The position numbers were made by a program, and so were the translations under genes. Of a DNA stretch of 64,000 nucleotides, positions 1-9,639 are shown in pieces. The notes below the pieces were generated by a model. The model was not told the DNA's origin. It worked only from the letters and a program-made list of their open reading frames with translations, and searched no databases. The stretch is from Macrocystis pyrifera (lineage: Eukaryota > Sar > Phaeophyceae > Laminariales > Laminariaceae): positions 11,760,774-11,824,773 of the forward strand of contig JASSKH010000015.1 of the NCBI GenBank assembly GCA_031763025.1. The letters run 5' to 3'. Each line of letters opens with the position of its first letter. The first letter of the stretch is position 1.

Positions 1-159
1 TATCCCTCATTTCAATCCCACCATCCGCCATGACTTGAGAAGTAGATGTGACCAACCAGACTTGACTACTTGACGAAACTACTACAGCCAGTACAGCAGT
101 AGTAGTTCTAGAAGGTAAACCCCTCCAGGGGGACGCTGGCACCCAAGCGTCCCCTGTGG

Positions 160-440
160 TTCCCGGGTTTCCGGCCACTACTGTACTATCTATTGATAGA
201 TGTTTTATCGGAACAGAAAAACACGTCGCTATTTATAGCTCGAGCAACACCCTGCGTTTACAACTTCGGCTGGTTCGTGCTTACCAGAGAGCGACGGTGA
301 CTTGGAAGAGGTTCATCACAGAGGCTTATGTTTCACTCGAGATTGATCTCCCGCCCGTTCTCAACAGAGGCCCCTACATCTCGACTTAGAGGTGTGCTGC
401 AGTGGTGGGAAAAGTGGTCGAAATTTGGGGTGCACAAATT
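160..440 (+). repeat. Dispersed coding-like repeat, copy 1
   Basis: This stretch matches 43640-43905 in the same orientation. Both copies begin with a CTATTRATAGATG motif and run through a segment reading LRLVRA followed by a basic stretch, FIT, an acidic SL(E/D)I and LN(R/K)G. The match is clearer at peptide level than at DNA level, which suggests both derive from a protein-coding sequence, probably a mobile element. I do not recognise the family. No intact gene is present. Confidence 0.6.
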
Positions 441-777
441 GAGACTAAGCCCCAGCTGAACGTTTTTGCACCTCACTTGCAGACAGCTACAGCAGTTCCC
501 CACGTGATGCTACAGCCGGGCGAAACTGAGAGATGCTCTTCTTGGTGGTATCGGTATCGGGTGCGCCAGACGGCAGTCGCAGGCGCCCAGAAGCGACTCA
601 CGAGGTGTTTTCGTGCACTCAAAAGTTTCGAGCAAGTACCGCAAAAGGCTTGAAAACACGCTATTATAAAATTATTTGTATTTTTCTCGAGGGAGCATAG
701 TAGCACAATGACTGCATCACCGATGAATCAAAATGACCTTCACTGCTGTATATAATGTTGCTGTTCTCCAGGCGGAT

Positions 778-801
778 GATATATATATATATATATATAT
801 C
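778..801. repeat. (TA)n microsatellite
   Basis: About eleven uninterrupted TA dinucleotides, a simple sequence repeat. Confidence 0.9.
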
Positions 802-939
802 TTAGAGAGTAGTGAAGATGGGGCGTGAGGAAAAACTTCGTTACCATGATGGGTACTATTAATATTGAAATAATGTATTATTACCATAATAATAGTAATT
901 TCTTGGGCCCAAATAATGGCAAAAAACGGCTAAAAAACC

Positions 940-1965
940 TTCTTTATACCCGTCGATACCAGGCGGGCAGCCCAAGATTTGGCCTAGGGCCATTGCTGAG
1001 GACCTTAGAGTGTTCAAAGCCACCGAGGGACCAACGGAAGACTCCCCGTTAGTCTTTAGAGTTGGGACCGCACTGTTGCCCACAGCAGCAAAACAGACGG
1101 GAAAGTGGTACCGGGGTATCCTCGAAGCAGCTGAACAGTTCATGGGCAGGTGGCACGAGGCTGAGGCAAAGCTGAGTAGAGACAGCGCCGTGCATCCGCT
1201 GCGGGTAATGTTAGACGGAACGGGGGGAGGGGTAACAGCAGGAGGGGTAGAAGGAACACCGTACAAGTGTATGGGGGCAGGGAGGGGAACGGGAGGAGTA
1301 AAAGGGAAACCGCGGTAGAAGAGAGTAGCAAAGAGACCGCAGATAGGGTAGCAAGGTACCAGGCCGACTAATAGGTTGGACTTTTCTTTGCTACTCGTAC
1401 CGCCAACTGCTGCGGCCTTTGGGTATGTATTGGCTTGTTGCTTTGATTTGTTTCCTTAACTTTTTCCTATATTTTCTCCTTCTCCTTATGAAAGAAATAC
1501 TACATAGTGGGTGGGTGACGAGCGTATTTTGGCCCACTCATTCTTTCTCTTTTTACTTAGTTAAGTGTGGGATGCATATATCCCTTTTTCCTCCCCGTTT
1601 CTTCCCCCTTGTGGCTCATGCTCGGGGTAAGTATGTGTCCGAGCTTTTGCTTCCCATTTTATTTATTTATTTATTTACTATGGATTCTTCTTTTCTTTTT
1701 CGGTTTTGTGCCTCTCTTTCTTTATGGTGTATTTTGGTTGCTGGCGTATGTATGTATGTAGTACGTTGTGTCGGCCGCGCCTATTGCGAAGGCATGGTAT
1801 TGCGTAGTAGGCTATTAATGCATTACGGTGTGTCATCTCTGTGTCGTAGTCTCTGTGACCACAGAGCTCGTATCTTTCTAGGGTGAAGAATCAGCACGGA
1901 CACTGGGCTTGCTGGATGTCGACGAGTAGAAGAACGGTTTAATGTGAAGAACACACACACATATC
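940..1965 (+). mobile_element. LINE 3' end (ORF2 C-terminus plus 3' UTR)
   Basis: Positions about 985-1375 encode the end of a LINE ORF2: VFKATEG, then GKWYRGILEAAEQFMGRWHE and a Gly-rich basic tail. The same peptide pattern occurs in the LINE copies at 29600-29760 and, on the minus strand, near 40270-40050. A pyrimidine-rich 3' UTR follows, then the family's conserved end block (CTGTGACCACAGAGCTCG, GAAGAATC, CACGGACACTGG, GTCGACGAGTAGAAGAACGG, TTTAATGTGAAGAA) and a CA tail at about 1950-1962. It is a 5'-truncated, dead copy. Its end block is closest to the inverted copy at 32155-32312. Confidence 0.8.
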
Positions 1966-1968
1966 CAG

Positions 1969-2375
1969 CATAAACAACCAGTGTCCATGTCGATTCTTCA
2001 ATCCTATACATAGAGATCTGTGGTCACAAAACTACACGCCACAGAGAGAGATGCCTGGTACCTGGTATGCAGTAACACAACTGCTGTCAGTGGACAATGC
2101 AATGCCATGTCATCATACTGGATACGACAAGCACGCTACACACGTTCTATGAAATAGAGAAACGAGAGAAAAAAAGAAAAAAGCAAGGGAAAAGAAGACA
2201 AATCGAGAGAGAAAAAGAAAAAAGAAAAACAACAAGAACAATAACAATACTAGAAGAAACAAATTGTCGTGTCCCCCCGCAGGAGATGTGGCAGACACTT
2301 GGAAAAGAGCGACCTGGAAAAAAACAGAGTGAAAAAGAAGAAAGAACACAGAGTAAGACGGGCAAGAACCATCTG
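1969..2375 (-). mobile_element. LINE 3' UTR fragment, tail to tail with the previous copy
   Basis: Read on the minus strand this is the LINE 3' UTR: a block containing TGTCTGCCACATCTCC, a long polypyrimidine tract (purine-rich on the plus strand, about 2155-2255), the GGCATTGCATTG segment and the CACTGG end block. It meets the plus-strand LINE end at about 1965, so the two 3' ends face each other and form a large imperfect inverted repeat. No coding sequence is present. Confidence 0.75.
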
Positions 2376-2379
2376 CGTG

Positions 2380-3140
2380 ATGTCGATGATTAGGTTCATT
2401 CTAGACTACCACTGCTGTGCAGTTCGTTCGGTTTCTCTCTGCTGGAGTGCGGAACCAACCACACACAAACCACCGCTCTCCCCTCCCTCTCCTCTCCTAT
2501 CCCACACCAAATTTAACACAGCCCTCTCTCTCCCCTTCTCCCGGACCAAAAACAACCTAAGCACAGCAGCATCGTAGTAGTGACAGATCATGAGCAACGC
2601 TACCAACTTCGTGAGCATAAAGTGTTATCCAGACACAGAGTGGGCATTGCTATGCTGCATCTCTTCTTATGTCTGGCCACACGCTGGAATTCTTTTGCAG
2701 GGTGTGTACCACCCTATTTTCAGTACCACAAATAAATGCCACTTTTTTCATTTCGTCCAGCCCTCGAGCCTGAAATAAATTATTCCCAGCAGTCTAATTC
2801 GTACGGGTAATTGCTGTGGCGTTGTACGTAGCCATCACGCATCTTTTGGGACGCACGTGCCGGGTTTGGTTCGGCGCTTTGGGAAGTATACGCATCTGAA
2901 ATACAAACATTCGTATACGCGTACGAGTAAAACGTGTGTCGTTTTTGTATCTATATCGTAGAAAAGGTCTCGAGTAAATTATCCTGCCGACACAATACGG
3001 TCATGATGATGACGCATCGCGAAGCAATAATACGAAGAATATGTCCCGCAACGCAAAAAACGGTATTGAGTAATAGTGTCACGATGACGGACTATTAATA
3101 ACCAATCAATAATTCTGGGTATCGTCACCTACTATTAATA
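2380..3140. other. No gene recognised
   Basis: No convincing open frame or family is visible. A 28-base stretch at about 2416-2444 (GCAGTTCGTTCGG then TTTCTCTCTGCTGG) recurs at about 22040-22070. It may be a short dispersed repeat. Confidence 0.4.
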
Positions 3141-3142
3141 AT

Positions 3143-3200
3143 AGTGCCGGCGTCCCCCGTGGCTTGGCAGGTGGTCCGCGTGCCTATCAAGATCAATTTC
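3143..3200 (+). repeat. SINE fragment (tRNA-derived head only)
   Basis: This 58-bp piece matches the tRNA-like head of the SINEs at 6421, 6998 and 27838. It has the A-box-like GTGGCTTGGCAGGTGG, then GTCCGCGTGCCTATCAAGAT and CAATTTCGTGGGT, and stops just before the B box. It is a truncated copy. Confidence 0.75.
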
Positions 3201-4380
3201 GTGGGTCGATGAAGAGTGGGCGTGCGGTCTGTTCAACGAGGACAAGGCAGGTGAGGGGCGGCAGGAAAATGTGGAAGCACAAGTAAGTACAAGTTAGCAG
3301 CGATTACTGGAGGAGCCGTCACGAGGGACAGATGCGTGCTTAATGAGCACTGGCACAGCAGCAGTGCTTTCCGAGATGGAGTTATGTGATGCAATGGATT
3401 TCTACTGGACAAAGGCGCCGCGATCGTGAGGTGAGACGTGTTGTGTATACACTTTTGTTGCATATAATCAGCTTCGTTAGTGTACTGGAATTTTTCTCTG
3501 TGAGGACGGCACCGATGTCCGTGGTATTCCGTGACACGGCTCCAAACCCTTGTCGTGCATCCTTTTTTTAATTGAGTTACAGACGGGACACATTGCTTTC
3601 ACTTCGCACGCGGTATAACAGTAAACGCCATCATATGCTTTCAGGACCACCGGCCAAATTTACGGTCCCAAACAAGCAGATTCTGACATCGTGGCGACCT
3701 AAATCATCTTGATTCAACGAACCTTTATGCATCATGTTGGCACTAACCTTGAGCGCTATATATGCCCCTTGTTGTATATGCTGTGCAGTGTATTACATAA
3801 GGGTTGACGCCTTATTGTACGAGCGCGCTTTTGTGCTTGCGACGGTGCTCATCAACACCGTGTGTGGAGGGACATGCCGACGACGTGTGGACTGCGGAGA
3901 TATGAGCCATGCTGCTATGTGGGTTTTTGTCCAATGAGTGTAGGGTGAGGTTTTCAGCTTGGTACGAATATAGCGTGTAGATAGATGAGGCTACATCCTT
4001 TTTTTTTCTCGCAGAGTTTTTAGAGCCAACCGCCAAAAAAAACAACCGGGTCATGCCGGGCTCGACTTTAGGATGGGGGGGTTTGGAAGGAGGGGCAAGG
4101 GTAATGATCGACCCTAACCCTATATCGTTAAATGGGGCTCAGATGTACTGTATATAGGGAGTAGGGTAACTGATTGTTTGCATATCCGACAGAGGCCATG
4201 GGAGCAGTCGCGATCATGGCGGAACGAACGCAGTAAAAACCACCGAATTTACTGAGGTAACAATCCGCGTGTTAACATGTATTCACGTGCATTTATATTA
4301 CCCACATGTGTACTGCATTTACCAACAAATCAGGAGGATGCTTCTGGTTTCCTCGACAGGATTATGCAGTAATGTGTCCT
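3201..4380. other. No gene recognised
   Basis: Only short open stretches occur and none has a recognisable motif. Nothing is supported beyond a G-rich patch near 4070-4100. Confidence 0.4.
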
Positions 4381-4671
4381 CTGAAGGTCTCCTATGCACG
4401 TTTTCCCTGTGGAGGGATTTGTTGTGCCACGACGCCCCCTTTTTTTGTTTCCTTCGAGATACATGCGTTATAGCATAATTCCCTCTGAAGGCATTTGTTG
4501 TGCCCCCAAGCCCCTGTTTCATTTTTTTCCTCTGGCATTTTTTGCGTCATAGCATATCATTTCGCGTTTGCCCTCTAACTCGCGACATCCATAGTAGTGT
4601 GGGTGCCATTCCGATTTCTATCGAATATAATTCCGTAAAACAATACACTATATACCTGTCATATATGCTAG

Positions 4672-4773
4672 TACGGGGGTCCATAGTTAATAGGACCTAT
4701 GGTATACATGAAAACTATATATTTACCGATTTTTACTAACAAGATTTTGTCCCGTTAACTATGGACCCCCGTA
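4672..4773 (+). mobile_element. TA-flanked MITE, copy 1
   Basis: This element of about 100 bp has perfect terminal inverted repeats, CGGGGGTCCATAGTTAA at the left and its complement at the right, between TA dinucleotides. The interior is AT-rich (CTATATATTTACC, TTTTTACTAAC). It shares ends and interior with copies at 5411, 26620 and 31123. The TA target suggests a Tc1/mariner-mobilised non-autonomous element. No transposase source is in the window. Confidence 0.88.
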
Positions 4774-5410
4774 ATAGGTACTTGCGGAGTGTATATTGTT
4801 GTGTACGTGTATCTACACATAATATAGGTTGGTGTGCCGTTAGGTCGCTAAACACATGGAGGGAGCGCGTTTTTTCGTTTATTATCGAGGCTTCTGCATT
4901 CATCTATCCTCTACATACATCAGTGTGTTAATGGGTACGCCTGCATGAAGTATGTAGTCAAAATCAATTGCTGATGGGGGGGGTTGTTTTGTGTCCTCTG
5001 GAGGGCGTGTACGGTGTACGTTCCCCTGTGTGGGGGAGGACACTGGTCCAGCAGCTAAAACACGGAGGTTGCTGATTGAATGCCTCTACCGGACTCCATG
5101 TTTGGGGGAATTCGATGTGCAAGGAAGCAGACGGAGGGTGTTGTTTTCGTTTTCCTCTGTTTTGGATTAAATAGTAAGATGTCCTCTGGAGGGTGTTCTT
5201 TCAACATTTCGTCTCTGGCGTATTTACCGCGCCACGAAACCCCTGGGGGCTGTTGCGTTTCGCCCTGTGGAGGGTATATGTATCATGTTTTTTTCCTTTG
5301 GAGGGTGTTTTTCTAACGGCGTGGCCTACGGCGGTAACTTGCGGAGGGAATTACAGTCCTACAAACTCCTGGAGGGATTTGGTACCTTTGTCCTCTACAG
5401 GGCGAACTAT

Positions 5411-5513
5411 TACGGGGATCCATAGTTAACGAGACCAAATTTTGTTGAAACAAATAGTTGAATATATAGGTTTTTATGTATACCATAGGTCCTATTAACT
5501 ATGGACCCCCGCA
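5411..5513 (-). mobile_element. TA-flanked MITE, copy 2
   Basis: Same family as 4672-4773 but inverted: the interior reads as the reverse complement. Ends are TACGGGGATCCATAGTTAA and the complementary TTAACTATGGACCCCCGCA. It is slightly diverged at both termini. Confidence 0.87.
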
Positions 5514-6420
5514 ATAGTAAAAAAGAACTCTGGGGTGAGCGCTTCCTACGTTTTGCCTCTGGCGCATTTACTGCTCCTCGAACCCCCTGGAGGTATTTGG
5601 TCTTCGCCCTGTGGAGGATTTTGCGTCATTATATCCTCTCGAGGCAATACTTCCACGGGCATACCCTGCGGAGGATTTTAATGCCCCGAGAACCCCTGGG
5701 GTGGTTTGTTTCGATATCCCCCTACAGGATTATGTAGGTATCTGTCCTGCGGAGGGTGTGTGTCGGTATTTTTTCCTCCGTAGTATTTACTGTTTACAAA
5801 AACCCTGGACGGGGTGAGGTTTTTGTCTTGTAGAGGGTTGCGCACCATATTATCCTCCGGAGGAAAGTAGTATCCCACGAATGTCCTGGAGGATTTGGGG
5901 TTCAGTCCCCTTTGCAGGAATTTTCGGTGGTTTTAACTCTAGAGGATGCAACTTTGACGTGTTTCCTGTGTAGTAATTTATGAACACACTAAACCTCTGG
6001 ATGATATTCGTGTTGTATCCGCCAGAGGATTTGTGAATGGATGCGTACTCTGGAGGGTGAAGGTCGGACGCCATTCCCCCGGGTCGGACGCCATTCCCCC
6101 GGGATGCATTCGGTATACGAAAAAGCCTCTGGAGGGTTTTTGTTATTGTCCTCTGGATTTATTGAAGTTTGACTCTGTATGATTTGCTACAGAAAAAACT
6201 CCCTGTGGAGGGATTATGTTTGAGATTAATCTTCTGGGAGATGTGGAATTGCATCCTGTACAGGACATTACACCCCCGTTTCCTCTGGAGGCTTCCTTAT
6301 CGCCTAAAAACACTCTGCAAGAGTGTCAACAAAAATCTTCAGAGCATTTGACACCACAAAAACACCCACAGGTAGAAAAATATCTGCGTGCGCTTTTTTT
6401 TTATTTTTTATTTTTTATTT

Positions 6421-6741
6421 TTTTTTTTCGTCATCACTTTTACTTTCCAGCCCACTCGTATAATAGGGGGTTTTACCCTCGACGATCTTCTGGACAAGCC
6501 GTGGTCACAGGTGTCGTCCCTTCTCCCCCTCGGTACGTGCCATTAATTTTTGTCGCGCATAGGGTTCAGCATTCCCACTGCTCGTCGATTTCATCGAATG
6601 TAGCTAACTCACGCTCTCGCGCTTTCCGCTTATCAATTTTTTATGCAAGAAAAAGTCCCTACGAGCATGCACTCGGTGAGATTTGAACCCACGAAATTGA
6701 TCTTGATAGGCACGCGGACCACCTACCAAGCCACCGGGGGC
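6421..6741 (-). mobile_element. tRNA-derived SINE, copy A
   Basis: On the minus strand it begins CCCCCGGTGGCTTGGTAGG (pol III A-box-like), has a B box GGTTCAAATCTC about 45 bp later, and continues through a body containing GAGTGCATGCTCGTAGGGAC and AGCTACATTCGATG. It ends GCTGGAAAGTAAAAGTGATG and a short A tail, seen as the T-run at 6409-6428. The length of about 320 bp and the head-body-tail order fit a tRNA-headed SINE. Copies at 27838-28151 and 6998-7260 share the body. Confidence 0.85.
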
Positions 6742-6997
6742 GCCGGCACATCTGCGCTGGAGGATTATGGTTGCAAATCCTGTGCAGGGTGCGTATACCC
6801 TCTAGAATGTTTTTTCTTTCATATCATCCACTAGATAATCCTCTGGAGGACAAGCATACCCTCTGGAGGATTTATTTGTTCGTGTAACCCTCCACGAAAT
6901 CCTCTAGAGGGTAAAACCGTCCTGTGGAAGGTAAAATAACCCTCCACAGGACTTTTTGGGGCGTACAGGATTTTAGGGGGTACCCAAATGGCCACGT

Positions 6998-7260
6998 GTG
7001 TCATCGAGTGCATGCTCGTAGGGACTTTTTCTTGCGTAAAAAATTGATTAGCCGAATACGCGAGAGCATCAGTTAGTACATTCGATGAAAATCGACGAGC
7101 AGTGGGAACGCTGAAGCCTATTCGCGACAAACAATCAAGGCACGTACCGGCGGGGAGAAGGGACGACACCTGTGACCACGGCTTGTCCCAGAAAATCGCT
7201 GAGGGTGAAAGCTCGTACGAGTTAGGCTGGAAAGTAAAAGTGATGATTAAAAAAACAAAA
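6998..7260 (+). mobile_element. tRNA-derived SINE, copy B (head missing)
   Basis: The body matches copy A in opposite orientation from TCATCGAGTGCATGCTCG through GGCTGGAAAGTAAAAGTGAT and an A-rich tail. The tRNA-like head is lost or too diverged to see. With copy A it forms an inverted pair about 260 bp apart, which could fold. Confidence 0.8.
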
Positions 7261-7652
7261 AGTAGACGATGCGCAGCACAATTTACTCGAATGCGAATGT
7301 TTGTACTCCAGATACGTATGTATGCAAAACGAACGTGATGAGTATAAATATTATATTATACACCCAGACAGCACTTACCCGTACGCGTGAACATCAACGG
7401 TTGCGGGACACTTTGTATCCCCGGACAGGTCTGCCTTTTAAGTCGGTAAACATTGTACTCACATGTGTTGTTTGCTTAGCTATAGAACAAGAGCAGTTTT
7501 ATTCCTTTCGGGCACGCGGAGACTGAGACCAAGCTCGTGCTCCTGTGGAAAACTCCTGGTTTTCCATCTAAGATACGCCTTCCAAGTACTACAAATACGT
7601 TCCCAGTGACTGAACCCAGGTAGTTACCGGGCTTTCAATCTCATACAAGACA

Positions 7653-8066
7653 ATATCTTAACACTAGCCCACTCTGATGAGCCGTATATGCAGAATTATG
7701 GGAAATTCGTGGAACTAGAACATGAGTCGAAGATGCAGCTCCTCAAAACCCACTCCCACACCTCTGAACGGCGAGGCAACGAAGCCGGCAAAGTACGTAA
7801 AAAGTATAAAGGGAAGATCTAGCCTTAAGGGGCAGAAGAAATCGTCGATGAAAGCCATCGCCATACCGCCCGCACGGGGGGGGGTGAGGAAGATGCGCGG
7901 AAAAGCGAAAAGTTCGTACGGGAACGAAAGGAAAAGTAACACGGAAGACGACAAGAACCACCTAAACCCAGTCCACCACTCTGAAAGCGCGTCCCAACAC
8001 CGAGCGGGGGGGAAGGCAGGACAGAATACGCAAAAACACACCAAAAACATATCGGGCAGACAATAA
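7653..8066 (+). pseudogene. Unknown coding-like region in two overlapping frames
   Basis: Two plus-strand frames look protein-like. One (7653-7820) contains HSDEPYMQNYGKFVELEHES and a basic end, KVRKKYKGKI, then a stop. The other (7722-8066, ATG start) encodes a 114-residue Lys/Arg/Ser-rich protein with no membrane segment. The second frame ends six bases before the foldback arm at 8072. The pattern suggests a decayed gene or exon ends of a lost gene, or an element protein. I do not recognise it and assign no function. Confidence 0.35.
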
Positions 8067-8071
8067 TTCAT

Positions 8072-8579
8072 GGGCAAATGCCAAAGTCAGGTATACCTGA
8101 TCCGTTTGAGCCAAAATGAGGTACATCCTAAAACCAAGTTAACCTAAAACCAAGTTAAAAAAGTGTGCCACGAGCGGTGTGATATTCATGACACTCCGGT
8201 TCAAAAAGAACGCGCCTAAAAATTCAAGCGTGCCACATGGCCTCCAAAATCTGAATTGTTTTGTTTTCTTCAGGGTGTAGGTACCACGGGCTCCACTTGG
8301 ACCTGCAAAGAGTCACTACTAATATGCTTCGTTTGTTTCGCCACGGCGCGCGAGCGCCAAGAAGAGTATTTACTCTTGCGCCCCCCCCCCGTTGACAGCT
8401 TTAATGCTTCCAGACCGTCCTCGCGGAACCGCCTGCTCGGCACGAAATTATCTTGCCGAACCAAACCTGAGACTACCTCGACGCGGGGTGGTGTAGACGA
8501 AACGCCGAGTGTCCATGGTGCTGTAAAGACTGCTGTGAACATGTGGAAAGCCACAGAGTACACAAGTACACACAACAAC
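8072..8579 (+). mobile_element. Single arm of the foldback element
   Basis: This matches the left arm of the palindrome at 24011-25593 from its terminal GGGCAAATGCCAAARTCAGG through CACGAGCGGTGTGATR, CCACGGGCTCCACTTGG, GTTGACAGCT and CATGGTGCTGTAAAGACTGC. Only one arm is present, so it is a solo arm or a truncated insertion. Its apparent 121-residue open frame is covered by the repeat and is not taken as a gene. Confidence 0.8.
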
Positions 8580-8642
8580 GGCAAATTTTATACGTCACGG
8601 GACAGCTTACGCGGATTTTAATTGCGCGCCGCGTAATGTTTG
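8580..8642 (+). repeat. 63-bp direct repeat, copy 1
   Basis: Begins GGCAAATTTTATACGTCACG and continues through GGACAGCTTACGCGGA and AATTGCGCGCCGCG. It matches 9545-9607 with only a few differences by eye. It abuts the foldback arm. Confidence 0.8.
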
Positions 8643-8707
8643 TAAAACCCCTGTTCTGGCAGATACTAGAGCAATGTATAGTCATTCCCATTGACTGGAG
8701 CCAACTT

Positions 8708-9330
8708 TTATGAGAATCGTCGGCAGACATCGATCGACAAAACCAACGACACCGTCATGAAATCTGAACGGAATGCGCTGGTTAAGGTCTCCGACCCAGC
8801 CTAGTGTCACAGTGCTCACATCTCGGTCGGTGATATGTGGCGTGGGCTGACCAGGCGTCCGATAAAAAAATATTTTGGCACTGGTGTGTACAAGACAGAC
8901 GACAAAAATTCTCGGCCCCTCTCCGATGGCAAAAAAAGACCATTTTCAGGTTTGACATCGATCGACAAACCCAACGATTACGCCACGAACTCTGAATGAA
9001 GGGCGCTGGTTAGAGGCTCCGACCCACACTAGTATCACAGTTCTCACACCTCGGTCGGTGACATGTGGCGTGGGTGGGCGAGGCGTCTACTACAAACATA
9101 TTTGGCAGCTGGTGTGTAGAAAACAGACGAAAAAAAAACGCTCGATTCCTCTCCGTTGGCACGAAACAGAACTTTTTGAAAGCTCTGACGAAGAGCATAG
9201 GACACCGCGGCCAACTTCTCGCCCCCTAGATGACGGATTCCAATTATACCTCCCAGGCCATAATTAACACGCATTGGCCTTGCCCGGTACCAAGCTCGTT
9301 GACCGTGGGTGGATTATATATCGAGATCGA
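8708..9330 (-). repeat. CxxC-peptide repeat, copy 1 (two internal units)
   Basis: On the minus strand this matches 53195-53812. The shared peptide text includes LTFDLD, STHG(K/Q)RA, MRV, GL then GI, GE(K/R)L and SY. Two internal units follow, each with an HAT(C/Y)HRPRCE core, a C-x2-C pair and SVGR or RLGR, then RWFCRSM or RWVCRSM. The unit spacing is about 230 bp. Conservation of peptide text between two distant copies argues for a once-translated sequence with zinc-ribbon-like knuckles. In-frame stops separate the parts in this copy, so it is not an intact gene. The family is unknown to me. Confidence 0.6.
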
Positions 9331-9544
9331 AGGTCAATCGTCGCGTGACTGCGGGTGTGCGAGCTGCGAGCTGTGTCTTTCTTCTTCTAGTTTGTGTGCG
9401 GCATGATTTCACGTGGTTCCCGTGGTTCCCGTTAATACAGCGATTTTATTGGAAGATGGCTCCCGTCGTTCCCGTTATTTCAGCCATTTGATTGGAGGAT
9501 AGCTGGCATCAACTGCCCCGTGTTATTTTAGACTTGGCACAAGG

Positions 9545-9607
9545 GGCAAATTTTATACGTCACGGGACAGCTTACGCGGACTTTAATTGCGCGCCGCGCA
9601 ATGTATG
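9545..9607 (+). repeat. 63-bp direct repeat, copy 2
   Basis: Near-identical to 8580-8642, about 965 bp downstream in the same orientation. Confidence 0.8.
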
Positions 9608-9639
9608 TACTGAAGCACTTTTTCGGGCTCGCACTAATG

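Larger units (their letters stand above)
4380..6965. repeat. Degenerate array of CCTCTGGAGG-type boxes
   Basis: A short near-palindromic box, CCTCTGGAGGRTTT and variants such as CCTGTGGAGG, CCTGCGGAGG or CCCCTGGAGG, recurs dozens of times at irregular spacing of roughly 20-60 bp. Longer copies share flanking text such as GCGCCACGAAACCCC and TTTGTTTTTGTCC, so this looks like an old minisatellite of compound units. Two MITEs (4672, 5411) and two SINEs (6421, 6998) have landed in or beside it. The many small open frames here look accidental. Confidence 0.75.

Noticed and set aside
2097-2393. A Lys/Glu/Arg-rich frame of 98 residues
   Set aside because: It lies on the purine strand of the LINE 3' UTR polypyrimidine tract, which recurs in other copies without a conserved frame.
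6660-6741. A possible tRNA gene on the minus strand
   Set aside because: A and B boxes are present but the sequence continues for 240 bp as a repeat body with other copies, which makes it a SINE head.
4380-6965. A CRISPR-like repeat and spacer array
   Set aside because: Box spacing and sequence vary too much, there are no cas genes, and the sequence is eukaryotic.
7715-8077. A 120-residue minus-strand frame with hydrophobic stretches
   Set aside because: It is the antisense of a Lys/Ser-rich plus-strand frame that looks more protein-like, and its hydrophobicity follows from that.
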